Below are positions 15,001-28,738 of a DNA stretch of 64,000 nucleotides, in pieces; position 1 is the stretch's first letter, and each line of letters opens with the position of its first letter. The position numbers were made by a program, and so were the translations under genes. The stretch comes from Opisthorchis felineus (lineage: Eukaryota; Platyhelminthes; Trematoda; Opisthorchiida; Opisthorchiidae), in NCBI GenBank assembly GCA_004794785.1, contig SJOL01002263.1:11800-75799 (forward strand). Direction: 5' to 3'. The notes beneath the pieces are model-generated. The model did no database searches. It was not told where the DNA came from and worked only from the letters and a program-made list of their open reading frames with translations.

Positions 15001-18000
15001 CATTTGTGGCTCATTCGGGCACGTGCTTACTTGCGTTCCTCACTCAGGCTTGCAGCATGCACTACATATGACTTGCTAAATTCCATCCGTTAATTAAGAA
15101 GTCACGTTGACACACTTCCATAATATGTCAATGAAACAACAAGACTCCATTTTATTTGACTGGGCTCTGCATAAGTTGAATTTTCACTTAAGGGATACGT
15201 TTTTTTACGAACCTCAGAACCTGAATGGGAACTTGTGGGCACCGTATGCCCTCACAACATACTACTTGACAGCTGTCTGATAAGAACGTGGGCTCGTACA
15301 GTTCAAACAGATGGCTCTTTGGGCTGACAGAGGCCTGAATATGGAGTATGATCTGGGTTCTTCGAATCGATCGATGCGTGTGGCATGCTCAATGAACGCT
15401 GCCAGGAACCATAAGGAATTCGCTATGTGAAAACTCAAACTCGAATCCATAGGAATGGTTCATCTGCTGGCTTTGCCTGCACATATTTGTGAACCATTTT
15501 CGATGATCACCGACAGGCAGTCAGCAAAACGGTGATACGTGTTTGATAACCCACCGTGTTCTGTATCCCCATTTGGTTAGCGAGATGTCCAAATATCTCT
15601 TACGTCGACTGAAGTAACTAAATCAGAACATTGGCGTAGACAGAATGGAGCACGGCCTGAATATACAACCAGAAAAATGTCCTTTTACCTAAAACGCTGT
15701 TCGCACAGCAAGTTTCGAATCAAATTTGTTTTGATCACGTTCATAATCAAAGCTAATGAATTTAATGAGGAATTTCCTGATACGTCTCGCCAGTGGCTCA
15801 GCCGAAAAACGGCATACTTACTAGCCACTGGCTTAACCAGCCTACCACATCTCGCACAACCCTCTTTCGTATGATATGAAGTAGCAGCTGATGAAACTTA
15901 GAAAAATACGTTTTTTTAAAACGCAGATAGTTGTTTTATTTTTTGGTTTTTAGCGCAACATCTTCTACATTGTTTGCTCTTCTAAAGCAGTCTTTCTTGA
16001 ACTTACTTGACAAAGCTTATTGCATACCTGTTTTAACGTACAGGAAGAATTGCTGGGAAAAAGAAAGTACTTCGTACCCAATAGCACATCTCATAATATG
16101 GCCCACAACAGATTCCTCATTATGTTGCTGTTAATCTAACGGCAAGATCCAAACCAAAGTACTGCTAGTAAAATTATGCTGATTTGGGCTTGTGCTCAAA
16201 GTAGAGAGTTACAGATCACCGGTGGCTATGCCATTTGTCTCATATCTGAGTACTTCCAGTGGGTCTTTTGTCAAGAGTACATATCCGTGGAGAACTGAAC
16301 AAGTTAGCTTTGATCTACGGGTAGCTGCTAAAAAATGAGGTCAACTGGCAGGATGTGGCGGTAGGCACTCGCAACAGCACAGGAAAGTGCCACGTGGCTC
16401 AGAGTCGTTTGGTTGCTCAGGTGCGTCAGCTTCGGTAAATCGGATGAATTTCTTCCAGCAGCCTACAGGAGAATTTTGTCCTTCACAAAGGACCAGGCAT
16501 ACCATGAACTTCATCCCAGAATAAGTGTTTAAGCAGTACGTTTCTGCGTCCTCCAGGTTGCAGTAATAAGTGAACGAGCTATGAGTACAAAGCCCTGAAA
16601 TCACTTTTGATGTGAAAATAAAATACGGACTAGTTTTCTCTAGAAACTAGGATGATAAGTCGGTCATTCATTAGAAGTGATCACTTTCGCAACTTCCTTA
16701 GTAGAATCTTAAGAGGCGGATCACTGTATCATCGGCTGTTAGCACTTGAGCCCTAGTGACTTGCAATCTTACTGAGAACGTTTTATGATTAATCGAAACG
16801 ACAAGATTCATAAGATCTGAAGCTATTGGGTAGCGAAAGTCTAACTTCAGTCAGCTCAACGTAGACACGAAATGAAGACCGATTGAATGAATAGTTCACC
16901 CATGGTTGCCAGGAGAAAATGCCCTCCTGCATGTGGTTTTTCTCATTTTACAAGCTTTGGAAAAAGGGACACCATTAGTAACTCATTAGATTCTCAAACT
17001 GAAACCCAGTTTATAATTCGCTGCAAACATTGACAGAGTGTTCATTCACCATCGGGTCAGACCCCAATATTTTCACACTGCAATCTGAAAGGAGAGCGTT
17101 TAGACGACCGATGTTTAGATCTCCAACTAGTTGCTTAGAGCCAATCGTCGATTTACTCACCACACCAACAGTGTGTTTCTTCGAGAAAATGAATCAATAA
17201 TAGGTACCTCATTGTCTTTCGTCGCCGGACCTGAAGTATGGAGCTTACCGGTTTGAAGTGGTAAGCAGAATGTGCGGACGGTTAAATGTGTTCCGAAAAG
17301 TGTGTTGTTTGTTGTCTCACATATTTCCGCCCGTGCAAAGTCAACATGACCAGAGTTAAGAGAACGGCACCACCTGTATGGCAAGAGGTGACTCTTCGCG
17401 ACGTGTTTATTTCGGTTTGCTGGCTAGAAAATCCCACGGATATGGCGTATTGAACAGAAATCACGTCAAATTTACCGGAAGAAAATTTTGCAGCATGGAG
17501 TGAATTTCTGTTACCATGCGACTTGCGTGACTTCGTAAAAAATAGAAATTCACAGATTATTGTCTATTCGGCCGATGGTTTAATGCACTCTGCACTTTTT
17601 CACATGTATCTTCAATAACAGTGCTCGACACTAAGGTGCACGGCAAACGTTGCCCCTCAAAATCAGGTCATGTATTAGGGAAAGCAAAATATTCTGGCTT
17701 CCAGCTTTCTCCTGACCACAAAGTAATTGCAAAGGTCCTGCCTAAAAGTTCATGGTTCTGTTCTATTAAGAGGTTAATTAAGAATTGTTTTCGCAAAGTG
17801 CCGTGATTGAGCGGTGACCACGAAGCTCTTTGCTGTTTTGCGTACCTACAGACCTAGTTTTTACACCTAGAGGAGTACTGGTCATTTATCACCTTTAAAG
17901 ACAAATATTCCGTCTAACCTGAACTGATTTATTATACCATGACGACGTGCGCCCATGGCTAGGGGCACCCACTAGGGTGACCCAAACAGTGTGCAAAAAC

Positions 18001-21000
18001 ACCCACCGGCATTGATTATCATAAGGGGATGGTTGATGTGGAGGAACATTTTGTATAGGGGTTAGACTCTACGGTTCTGTTTCGTCTGTTCTCCGAAGCG
18101 CGAACTTACATCACAATTGCAGACAGACCAGCAACAGAAGAACTTCGGCCACTCCTATCTTAGCAGCAGTGGATGAGATTCGTTACATTTCTGCATCGGG
18201 TAAGCCAGGAAAAACGGTTTGCCACAGGAGCCTAAAGGAATACATTTGTGGAGCAATCCGCTTGAAGGGAACCTTAGAGTAAAGACAGCTTGCTCGAATT
18301 TTCATTTCCCAATTTGAAGCGAAGTCGATGAAAAGATCAAGTAGAACAAGTAAAGCTGATAATAATAATGGTAATATTGCTCAAAGTTTGGCTTGTCACG
18401 TGGGTCTAAAAGGATTTTTCCGATCACACGAAACTCATTGTCTTGACAAAACGTCACCGTATTCAAAATATGCCCTTTTACATATGGATTGCACCTCCGA
18501 TAGAAAGGAGTGCATAAATTTGGAAATGGACACTTAACCTCTATTCATAAATCAAGTTGAAAGCGCTGGCGATATCAGCCGCCGGTCCAACGTCAAGAAG
18601 GTGGTACCAGTTTCAAGACACTCCGTACAAGTGTCAGTACAAAATATATGAGGCACAGTCCAGAAGAAAATTATTAGACCACTCATACGTTCTTTACGAT
18701 TGAGTTAGAATGGACTTTGCAACAGTACGTGTTGGATAAGATAAGAAAGGAAACAAAGGCCTTGTCCCGATGGCGCGTATTCCATAATCCGAGGGTTCAA
18801 CCTAACTCACTCAATCACACAGGCATTACACCTGTCGGATCCCACGTCAGACAAAATTGTGTCCTTTAGCAATTAGCTTTTCCCCACAGATTGATTGTCC
18901 ATTTCCTGGTTCACTCCCTACTTTCTCTACAATGTGCTGTAAGCATTTTGTTAACTGTCACCATGGTGATAAATTGACCTTGCTCGACTGTATTGTCTCG
19001 GAGTAAACGGCTGAAGAGTTGAGCATAGACTGTCATGTGGGATTTACCTACTGAAACACATTGCCCTTGTCCTGAAAGCAGAACGTTTAATTGTCCGCAA
19101 TATACGTCACGGTTGGTTTCCACCATGCTGTAACTTAACTAGCGCTTGTATATGTATGTTTGCTAGTAATCGCTGGTTAGTAGAGTACGATCTTTCTCAC
19201 AAGTATAGGAGCCATACTAAGGTGATGTAGGAGTCATTCTGACCGCGCATTCTGCTTGAAACATTTTATTGCTGGCTGATGGATTTGACTTGATGACTGG
19301 ATTTGAAAATCTGGAGAACACTAAATAACAACGGACAGGTTTTAAATGAGGATGTTGGATGAAATTTCTTTATTTTGGTAGGTTTGTTTTTGCTAAACCG
19401 TCCTGAAACGAGTTTCCGGATTAGTCTTTGAAAAAAGGATCCTATAGAGTTTCTGTTTTACCAAGAGCTAACTGGTGGAAAATTAAATCTGTTCCAATAT
19501 CTAGGAAGCAAGGATGGTTGTCCACTGACATATATTCATGTGACGGTATTAAAAAAGGCTCCGCTAACTTGGCAGTCACTGTCTTATGAATGCAGTTAAG
19601 TATGATGCTTTAGGTACGCACTTAATAATGAGCTCATGTATTAACGAGGCACAGTACATCAAAATCAGCAACACGGGATCGCCTGACCAAAGAAGAGATC
19701 AAACTTTAAAGACCGTTTCGGACTTGACCTAAGCGACAGAGAATGTAAATTCCTTTTCGTCGTCCCTTAACTTGGTCTAAAGTTGTTTCCAGGTGATCCA
19801 ACAAGGCACTATCGACATGTCAAGATTGCACGTCGCCATCAGCTGGAACAACGTCACGAGTGTATCCGATGCCGTCAACTTGCCACACGTAACTTAACTT
19901 CAACCATTCCTCCTGGAAAGTCCAGCTCTGGTCTATCTACCCGAACAAGCCACTGGGTACCCAACTTCCCCTTCACCTGCGAGAAGGCTATGAAGGGAAT
20001 CTCGTCAGCAGAGTTTTTTCGTTTGTACAACACTGAGGAAATTTTGAGCAGCCGAGCTATTTATATTTTCACGAACCTACCACTACTAATGCTCAGTAGG
20101 GGTGGGCATGTGAAACCATGAACAGGGGCATGAATTGCGATCGAACAGAATAGCGGACAAATACGTTCGACTGCCATCCAACCGATGGACACTGAATGAT
20201 GCTGAATTATTAGATCTCATCAAGTGAGAAGATAACGACAAGCACAAATGACCTGGGGCCTTTCTCGTTATCGTGTATGGCAAATACACAACTGGTGTGC
20301 TCTGATTGGCGAAAATCCTATCCCAGCTTTCACTGGCGTGAATTGTTCCACTGGAGTTTTATTTAGAATGGATTATCAACCTAGTCTGTAGAAAACTTAC
20401 CCCCTGTGTCTACTTGTAGGTCGGAGATTCTGGAATGTCGCATTATGGATGCACCAAACTTACATTCGCCAAGAATCATTTGGTTTGCCTTGTTAGTAGC
20501 AACTGCGGTGGTTATATCTACTCAAAATAGATTAATTTTAACACCATATGGCATATTATGTGATTAATCCTGATAGTTTTGTCACGTTGTAAAATGAAGT
20601 GCCCAACCAGAACGCGAACCTTACTAGATATGTATCATCCAGTTAATGCAGATTATGGCTGACTTCGCCGTATGCTCGGATCTCTTAAGTAGAGTTCATG
20701 TTGGCATTCAGCCTACCCTGCACTACTCCGAGTTGTCTGACTTGAAGTAGCACCAACAGCTGGAGTGTTCGTTACTCATCTGAACACACTAGTGAGGAAT
20801 CACATTTTTTGTCATCTCACTCCCTTTGGGGACATTCGGCCGAATGGGAAACTTAGAAACGGAATTTGCGCAGACAAGAAGCAACCATTCGCCATGTGTT
20901 ACCAACCGCAAATCAACACAGCTCAACATCCCACTGTATTCCATCCGCCTCAAATTCAACCACTATCCTCAGTAGTGTCGGCGGGCCTGTAATCCAAGAA

Positions 21001-24000
21001 TACCTTAATAAATCATTACTTTCTTTGCTTATGGTTGGTGCATAAATAAGCTATGCATTCCCTACATAAGGATTTTGTTGAGTCTGCAAATGTAAAACAG
21101 TCTGTTTTCTCTAGCTGGCCATGTCATTCAGTCAGGAAGGTCGTTCTAGATATAGCGCATTAGCGAGGAGAAGCGGCCAACTGACAAAACATGCTCAAAT
21201 GAAGAAATGGTTGTTCCGCATAGAATTAACCAACGACAAAATGTTCAGCTGCTTACTTTGTATTTTGGCACCATTCTTATCAAATTTAGTGTCTAAATTG
21301 CTGTAACAGTGTCCGCTGGTAGACGCGAATGGGGTTTATTAGCCTCGAAATAATTTGACCCTCAAGGTCACAGCTGTGTACGTCACATTTTCTCACACAG
21401 AATTTCCCAAGCACACCGATTTTCCAGTTGATGCCTTCAAAACGAGTTTTTGTTGGCGCTATTCAGTCATACATAAACGTTCAAAACTCGAGCATGGAAG
21501 CTTATAAAACGGAGCTACAGGAACCCAAAATCACAGGATACGTCACTACGGTGTATCTACTAACTGTTACACGTCACTCGCATTGTTGTGTAGCAGAAAC
21601 AAGCATGCAGCCAATCGACTAGTGACCGTCCTGGACCAATTATTTGCCCCAGCAGGTTTTCCGGTATTTTGATTTTTATAGTTCAGTTACCCATTTACGA
21701 AGATCTTATTAGATGGAAGTTGTACGGCTTACTGAGAATCGCAGTGGAAAAAATCTCACCGCAAACTTTGTTTTATTGAAGCTGAATGTCACTGAAGAAT
21801 TTTAATTGGTGGTTTCTCAAGTGGTCATGGCTGGTGGCAGGGTAATTTGCAACCAAGTGGGAGAATAGTTGAAAGTCTGAAGACTGTGTACACTAGAAGT
21901 GCCCACTCTGACTGAAGTGTCAATCAGAACATAGTGCTTAATCTGAGAGGAATGATAATATACCGACGCCGTAAGATCCTTCCAGCCAGAGCCATGTGCT
22001 GTATACGTTCAGAATCTGTTGGAACACAAAGCTGCCACAGCATGACACGTTACTCGCACTAACATAAGGGAACGAGTCGGTACACTTTTCCGCTCTTATG
22101 AAACTCAGTCGAAGCGACAAAGTAAACGCTACATTCCAACTCGTGCGATTAACCTAGTTCGGTTTCTGCAGTTGTCGGTCACGAGTTTTAATTGAATGTA
22201 TGGCACTGTTGGATCGGTATGATCGATGTCTGGTAGGCTAGCTAGTACGCATTGTGCGCTACAGGTTGTTTGCAAGGCTTTTCTTCCACTCATTACACCG
22301 CCCCAGCTAGTGCAAGCCAATCATAATGTGTGTGATTGGTCAAATGCCGATGCTCCCCGAGAAACACTACCCTCAACGGGTAAATGATGCATTTTTCTTC
22401 CCCTTGATGTTTAGACACTTTTCCATGGAATGTCGCTAATCCACCACCTGATGCAGCGGCCATCAGTCGGACGATATCATTCGTTTATTGGTTTCACAAA
22501 TTCAGAGGGCGAGGCAAAAACGCGCAACAAGGGCGATTAGGGGGTGTTTTTTACCAGTGTTAACAGGCCAGTACACCGCTGACAAGTCAGTTTCATATCA
22601 ATGTCATTTGGTACATTCATAAGGGCGAGTTAATCCAACTGGATCCATATAGCCCTACCAAACCAATCAGTCCGATCTCTAAGCTGGGATGTTGGAGGTT
22701 AAAACGGGTCTGATATCAGTCCAGTTTAGACATGTACTGCAAATACACGCAAGTAATTCGAACACTCATGTCGCTGTTCCAGTGAATGCGTAAAAATATG
22801 CTCATTTCTTAACATACTACCATTTACATGCCTGCTAAAAACTCTTCGAGAGCTCACTAGCTATCTTGCCCTTTTTAGGGCCTATCAAATGGGCGTAATC
22901 CCGGACTGCTCATTGATCTTACTTCCCACATGAACACCAATATGTACGCAAGCGGGGGTTTACTCTCATTTGAAAATTCAGCTAATGCTAACGCGCACCT
23001 GATCTGTTTGTCCCTCACTCCCTTTGTTTTGAACAGTCGGGCAATATATGTCTCAGAACGCGCAAAACGATCAAAATGATTGGTCTAGAAAACGTATTGT
23101 TATACGAGCTAACGGCAACAGACCAAAAAACATTCATATTTGTACTGTGTAAGTCACTCACCCTCATGTGTACACAACAAGTTCTGGTGGAAGCGCATTT
23201 GAAGCTTCAGTCATCCAAGAGTTAGATGATGGGTAGTCGGATGGATTCGTTGTTAGTTCTGTACCCTACCCTTCTACTGATTCCGGATTACATCTTGCAA
23301 GGGACCCCATCAAGACCATGTTCAACCCGGTTGCACAGGGTCCCAAAACGCCGAAAATATAACCATCCATCTTATGACACTTTCACTGCGTCAAGTAGTA
23401 TTCTATTCCACGGGTTAATCGCTTTCACACAGAGTGGCACTGATGGGTGAAGTTTGTCTACTTTTCAATTATTCGGTTTTAAACAGTGACCATGTTTTTG
23501 AACTGCAATTCGGAGTGGAAAAACTATCCTAGTTCGCCGCTCCACAGTCGATACATAGGTATCCAGAGGTAATAGGCCTAGGGCCCGAGGATCCACTTTA
23601 ATGGATATATGGAAAGACCATTACTGATTTTTGCTTCTTCCGTGAACATCCCTTAAGGGGTATTTATCCTGTTTTAAATGAAAATAGCATGCTCACAGCC
23701 TGTCTTTGAGTTCTGACAGCGCGTGATATCCATACGAGAGACAAAACATTGAAGGATAGAGCGTCACACCTGATTTATCATGGAAGGTGGGATGTAGAGG
23801 CTTCTGTTTTCTTATTTTTTTCGGATTCTAAGGTCTCGGATGACCAGATGCCTAAGGCTACCTTCCACTGAATTTTTGGTAAGAAGACCTATCGTAGTCG
23901 ACGATCACCACACACTCTGCCGCTCACTTTTGTGGTCATCTTCGTTGTGAATGGTTATCCATATTCACTGATTCGTTACAGGGAATCAACTCCTAACACT

Positions 24001-24705
24001 TCTGAAAGATTTTTGATGTGCAGTTCAAATGAGGCAGAGAAAAGGACGAATTCCTGTGGCACTCTAATTCCCACTCGCAGCTCTGGGGATCGAGCGCAGA
24101 TTACATTCACTTTTTCTGTCTGGTTTCAAAAGAGCCTATCGTGGGCATTATATTACTAGTTTTATCAACGCCTTTTGATATTTACGTAGAAACTTTGACG
24201 TTATGTTCGTACTCCAGTATCACTGACCATTTTTACATCGCTACCGGGAGGTTTGGACTATGAGAGTAACTAGTTCTGAAATTCCGTCGTTCGATAGGCC
24301 ATACATGGTGTGGGAAGTGCAGTTCTATTTCTTTAGTGATCGATTTCCTCATCACCTCTGATATAATCGTGTTTAAGCACACAGGATCTTCATTAAGTGG
24401 ATCGATTTTTCTACCAGTTTTGCAAACTGGTTCTCTATTAGATATCAATTTTACGGCAATGCTCCTTCCTTAACAAAGCCTCAAAATAGATGGGCAAAGG
24501 TTCAACAAGTGAATCTGCTAAGGTCTTCAGAACCAGCGGATGACAGTCATCCAGTCTTGCCTGAGCACCTGGCCATAGAAGGACCTCATTTGATTGGCTC
24601 ACTGTGAACTCACTGTTTACTGCACGGAATCTTGAAGACAGTGGATCCATGGTTCAGTAAATTTAGCTAAATGAACATTCCTCTCGAAAAGCTTCCAAAT
24701 TCTAC
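1..24705. other. No recognisable gene; probably intergenic or long-intron DNA
   Basis: I read this stretch on both strands and found no open frame whose product I recognise. The open frames are all short (about 112 codons or fewer), overlap on opposite strands, and show no domain motifs. No tRNA or rRNA signature was seen. A frameshifted coding-like patch near 19.8 kb is listed separately. The 5' exons of the downstream gene may lie here, since trematode introns can exceed 10 kb, but I could not identify any. Confidence 0.5.
19793..20036 (+). pseudogene. Coding-like stretch broken by a frameshift, function unknown
   Basis: It begins right after a plausible splice acceptor (a pyrimidine-rich run ending in CAG at 19792). 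The first 34 codons, to a TAA at 19895-19897, favour C or G at third positions and include RLHVAISWNNVTSV. Coding character then appears to continue in another frame, from about 19893, with NHSSWKVQLWSIYPNKPLG, until TGA at 20034. The codon style of both halves differs from the AT-rich surroundings. I do not recognise the protein. A third frame is open across the whole stretch and beyond (to 20121), so the two-frame reading is only an impression. It could be a decayed exon, a retroelement scrap or a sequencing error in a real exon. Confidence 0.2.
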
Positions 24706-25308
24706 NNNNNNNNNNNNNNNNNNNNNNNNNNNNNNNNNNNNNNNNNNNNNNNNNNNNNNNNNNNNNNNNNNNNNNNNNNNNNNNNNNNNNNNNNNNNNNN
24801 NNNNNNNNNNNNNNNNNNNNNNNNNNNNNNNNNNNNNNNNNNNNNNNNNNNNNNNNNNNNNNNNNNNNNNNNNNNNNNNNNNNNNNNNNNNNNNNNNNNN
24901 NNNNNNNNNNNNNNNNNNNNNNNNNNNNNNNNNNNNNNNNNNNNNNNNNNNNNNNNNNNNNNNNNNNNNNNNNNNNNNNNNNNNNNNNNNNNNNNNNNNN
25001 NNNNNNNNNNNNNNNNNNNNNNNNNNNNNNNNNNNNNNNNNNNNNNNNNNNNNNNNNNNNNNNNNNNNNNNNNNNNNNNNNNNNNNNNNNNNNNNNNNNN
25101 NNNNNNNNNNNNNNNNNNNNNNNNNNNNNNNNNNNNNNNNNNNNNNNNNNNNNNNNNNNNNNNNNNNNNNNNNNNNNNNNNNNNNNNNNNNNNNNNNNNN
25201 NNNNNNNNNNNNNNNNNNNNNNNNNNNNNNNNNNNNNNNNNNNNNNNNNNNNNNNNNNNNNNNNNNNNNNNNNNNNNNNNNNNNNNNNNNNNNNNNNNNN
25301 NNNNNNNN
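24706..25308. other. Assembly gap (603 N)
   Basis: An unbroken run of N. Any open frame drawn across it is an artefact. Its right edge abuts PLE terminal-repeat sequence, so it probably lies in repeat DNA that failed to assemble. Confidence 0.99.
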
Positions 25309-25690
25309 CTGGTTGGTCCGATCAGAATCTGTGTTGCGTTGTGGTTTGTATTTCTTGCTTCCTACGACCACGCTACTGTCGAAATTGCTGTCCATTATTG
25401 TCTCTTCCGGTTGGTCCGTTCGTGAACTGTGTTGCATCGTGGTCGGCTTCTCTGTTGTTTGATGAAGAAATCAATAGGACCACAGACTACTAAAAATAGG
25501 AGGTACACCACCAACCAATCAAACAGCTGCTCTCTATAAACTATATAAACGCAAGCACGAGGAGAGGGACTACCCACCCAACAGCTCATTGAAGATGTCT
25601 CCTCGAATGGTGACGAAACGTTTGCAAATCAATTGCCAAGCTCGGCGAACAGATCAACAGCCACCTGATCAAGTACCAACTAATGCACCC
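25309..25690 (+). mobile_element. Penelope-like element terminal-repeat (pLTR) fragment
   Basis: This is homologous to the pLTR region of the PLE at 49.85-50.2 kb, but with a rearrangement. The first part (about 25309-25460) matches the reverse complement of about 49850-50020; for example CTGGTTGGTCCGATC here is present there as its complement. The second part (about 25535-25680) matches 50060-50205 in the direct sense, sharing ACTATATAAACGCA, GACTACCCACCCAACAG and the hammerhead-like block. The left end is lost in the N gap. No reverse transcriptase or nuclease sequence is visible on the right side. Confidence 0.75.
25581..25637 (+). ncRNA. Decayed type I hammerhead ribozyme of a PLE pLTR
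   Basis: The motif order is that of a type I hammerhead. The core is TTGAAGA at 25589-25595 (canonical CTGANGA, with the first C changed). Stem II is GTCTCC/GGTGAC with one mismatch, then GAAA at 25615-25618. Stem III is the tiny palindrome ACGT, followed by TT as the cleavage-site nucleotides. The 3' strand TGCA...ATTG forms a weak stem I with the sequence before the core. The changed core base predicts loss of activity. PLEs are known to carry minimal hammerheads with very short stem III; the family assignment here is by structure only. Confidence 0.5.
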
Positions 25691-28618
25691 GAGCTACCAA
25701 TATTATAACAAATTACCAGCAATCTACAATAGTGTATGGAGGCACAAAAGTGGCCAACAGCCCAACACAACAGCCCTACCATTCAGATCCAGGAGAGTTT
25801 GTGAGTGTTGTTTCTGACAGACATTCAGACAAAGTAAGAAAGTTGCATCAATATTGAAAAACGTTCAGCCTGATAAGTTCACCGCACCAGTTAAATCTGC
25901 TGTACTATCGGGAAACGTATCCTATTTGACTGTAGCCCATTTTTGTCCGTTTGTTATGGAGTAAATTATGCTCCACGTTAAAAAAGTGATACCGTATGTG
26001 AAGGAGACCTTACCGTTTACCACAGTGAGTTCTTCCTTTGAAACTGACGGCCCACCCAACGGTTGTTTGCCGTTGGGATTTTGTCTCATATTTCAAAAGT
26101 GATGCATTTAATCGTTTCACTGCCAAGTGCGTTTGTCTTCCCATCTAGCACTTGAGTCAGCAGCTGAACTAATCCCTGTAGATTGTTGTCACAAGCTCGA
26201 AAGTGATCAAAACCAGGACTGAAATTGACGCAGTAGCTCGATAATTCCTTAAAGGTGATGATGTGCAGTATTTTAAACTTCCATCAACTCTCTAGAGACT
26301 ATTATCTCCTCCGGTTTTTAGACTTTTCCAGAGGAGACCAAAAGTTCTTTAAGGGAAAACTGGATTGTGGTTCCTATATATCAGGTCAGAAAGAAAAAAG
26401 ATATATCCTTTTCACGTGACTGGTCCAGAAGCTCAGTGATATGAGCCCACCATATTAGAGCAAACAAGTGACTACGATCGAAACTTCAATCAACAAACTG
26501 ACTTATTTAGAACAGAAGAGCCTTGAAAACCAATTCTACTTGCTGTCTGAACTCACGACACGACACAGGCTAAGTCATGCATCAGTTAGAATCGACAAGT
26601 ATAGTCGATTATCCGATATCTTTGCGCTTTAGGTGGGGCAGCTCATGATAGATCTGCTTAATCCGGTTACCAATAATGAGAGCATTGCCTCCGAGGAAAT
26701 CTAGTCTGGTTACGTGGGCTGTGAACAGTCGTTCGTCAACAGGATAGATCTGAATTTTGAAGCGAATCGTCATCATCAATGTAGAAACAACGACACCTTG
26801 TGCTTTAAGGCTATGCTGTCATAAGGGTGATTGCAAAGATGCCACAACAAGCCAAGGTGATGGCCCGATATACTCACCAAATTAGCCGTGCATCAAAAGA
26901 AGCACAGAGATTAAATGGTCTCAATCCTGAAAGACGGAACACAAAAACAGCAACAAAAATTTTCTATTCTAACATTTATTATTCTACCACACTGTTCTCT
27001 TCGCAATTTGAAGTGGTTAGAGAAGTCAAGAGAGACAACACTCGTCTCCACTGTTTACTGCAACTGAAGTCCCTTCTACTAAATGAAGCGAAATTTTTCC
27101 AATCAAGTAGCCACAAACACACCAACCACACAAGCTATCGTTATGAAACATCAGTGGTAAAAACCGAGGCTACTTAGAATCTGCAGTCAGACAGGTCATG
27201 TCGGCCAACCAGAGATTTACATAGGCCTTACGACAGCCTGATAAATGGGCGTCTTGAGACCTCATCCATTTCTGACACCATGAGTGGAGCAAATTGATGA
27301 AATCAGTTGGAAGAGTTAAGATTTGTTCACTGACCTCATCCTGTGCAATTCTGTCGGAGCTGATGCAAACCACGTGTGAATTCTGATGCTTCTCCTTAAA
27401 TTGTGAAACATGTTCCCAGATGCTGCTTATTGTGTAGCATAGTTCTGCAGAGTTCGGGTGGAAAATACGTGCCAAAAATGGTGTCATATAGACTGGCTTA
27501 TCGTCAAGCATGAACGGTGCTGTCAGTTTTCACCGTGACCGACCGCGCTTTCACCAGCAACCATGAGAATCTCATAGCTTTGGTGGGCATCACTACTGCA
27601 TCACTAATCTAACATTTTACCATTTCACTATTTCGCCGAGACGGGTAAATTGATATCCTTGTCGGATAATACGTTTTGTAGGAGGGTCTCTAGGGTCTCT
27701 CACACTCACATCCAAAACAATGTCAGTGCGAGGAACAGATCAAGTTCATTAGGTTATGCATCATTTCCTGAACGACCAGCTGATCAACACATTCGGGTAC
27801 AGTCCGAAAAGCCGGGAGCATTGAAATTGTGGACCAGCTGTACATAGGAAACCGCTTCAAAAACTGACGGGGTGAGGAAATATGATCAATACCATTTTAC
27901 CTGTTCGTCGTCTGCCTGATTTTTTCAGGTCAGTATCTTACATTCATTTGTATGATACGGAAGAAACAGTGACGTGATGTGTTCTTATGAATGAATGAAG
28001 CCAGACAAAATATCTTTGTGATCAATATATCCAATGCGAGTAACCCTGCTGTGTGAGACCCTTCTAACACCCTGATGGATACATGTCAGCCAGACGTGCT
28101 CTGAAGAAATCACCGCCTTCGTTGGATATAGCATGCAAGAATTGTTCAGAATGAGATGCTTGGTTAAGATTGATTGACGGGATGGATTTATATCGTTTGA
28201 CGACTGCAGAGTTGTTTACAGATTACGTGGTTCTGACAGTATGCATGTATGATAGCAGGTGATCAACCGTCCAACTCGATGATCCAACCGTTTTTGTCTG
28301 TTAAAGATCAAGCAGCCTACATAATTTCCTTGGACTGGAACAACCTACAGACAGGCCCTATGTTTTTCAATTTATTTCTTTGATCGCGACCTGACATCTA
28401 AAGATGCATGCTTTGATTTGTGATTGAGTTGTATTCGAGAGAAATGATCCTATGCCCTAAGAAAATTCTCCACCTTATCAGATAGCAGATGATACACTTC
28501 TTAAGTTTTAGGCCATTGAGCTTCTCACCTGCTGAGAGAGACATGCCCATTTTAGTAGACGCGAAAAGCGCGGACAAAAGCCGCGGCATTCTTGTTGGAA
28601 TTCACTCAGGTATTTCAG
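25691..28618. other. No recognisable feature
   Basis: Only short open frames on both strands, none with a domain or codon pattern I recognise. The longest on the + strand (26827-27177) encodes a Lys/Thr/Ser-rich sequence of no visible family. Confidence 0.4.
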
Positions 28619-28738
28619 AAGGATCGACAAGCAGTGGTTAGTCCTTGCCATTGGTACCCTTTGGTGGTGTTTCGTGGTTGGTATTTGTGGGCTTCTAGTT
28701 ATCTGTCCCTATCTTGTCTACGCCGAATGACCACTCAG
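28619..28738 (+). CDS. Weak candidate exon upstream of the huntingtin-like gene
   Basis: Forty codons open between an acceptor (TATTTCAG) and a donor (CAG|GTGAGC), entering and leaving in phase 0. The product is hydrophobic and helical, ending YLSLSCLRRMTTQ, which faintly resembles the YLVNLLPCLTRTSKR helix of huntingtin. The next confident exon at 29465 needs a phase 1 donor, so this exon cannot join it directly. Either an exon between them was missed or this is chance. Confidence 0.18.

Noticed and set aside
24667..25462. Open frames of about 260 codons on both strands
   Set aside because: They are made almost entirely of N and are artefacts of the gap.
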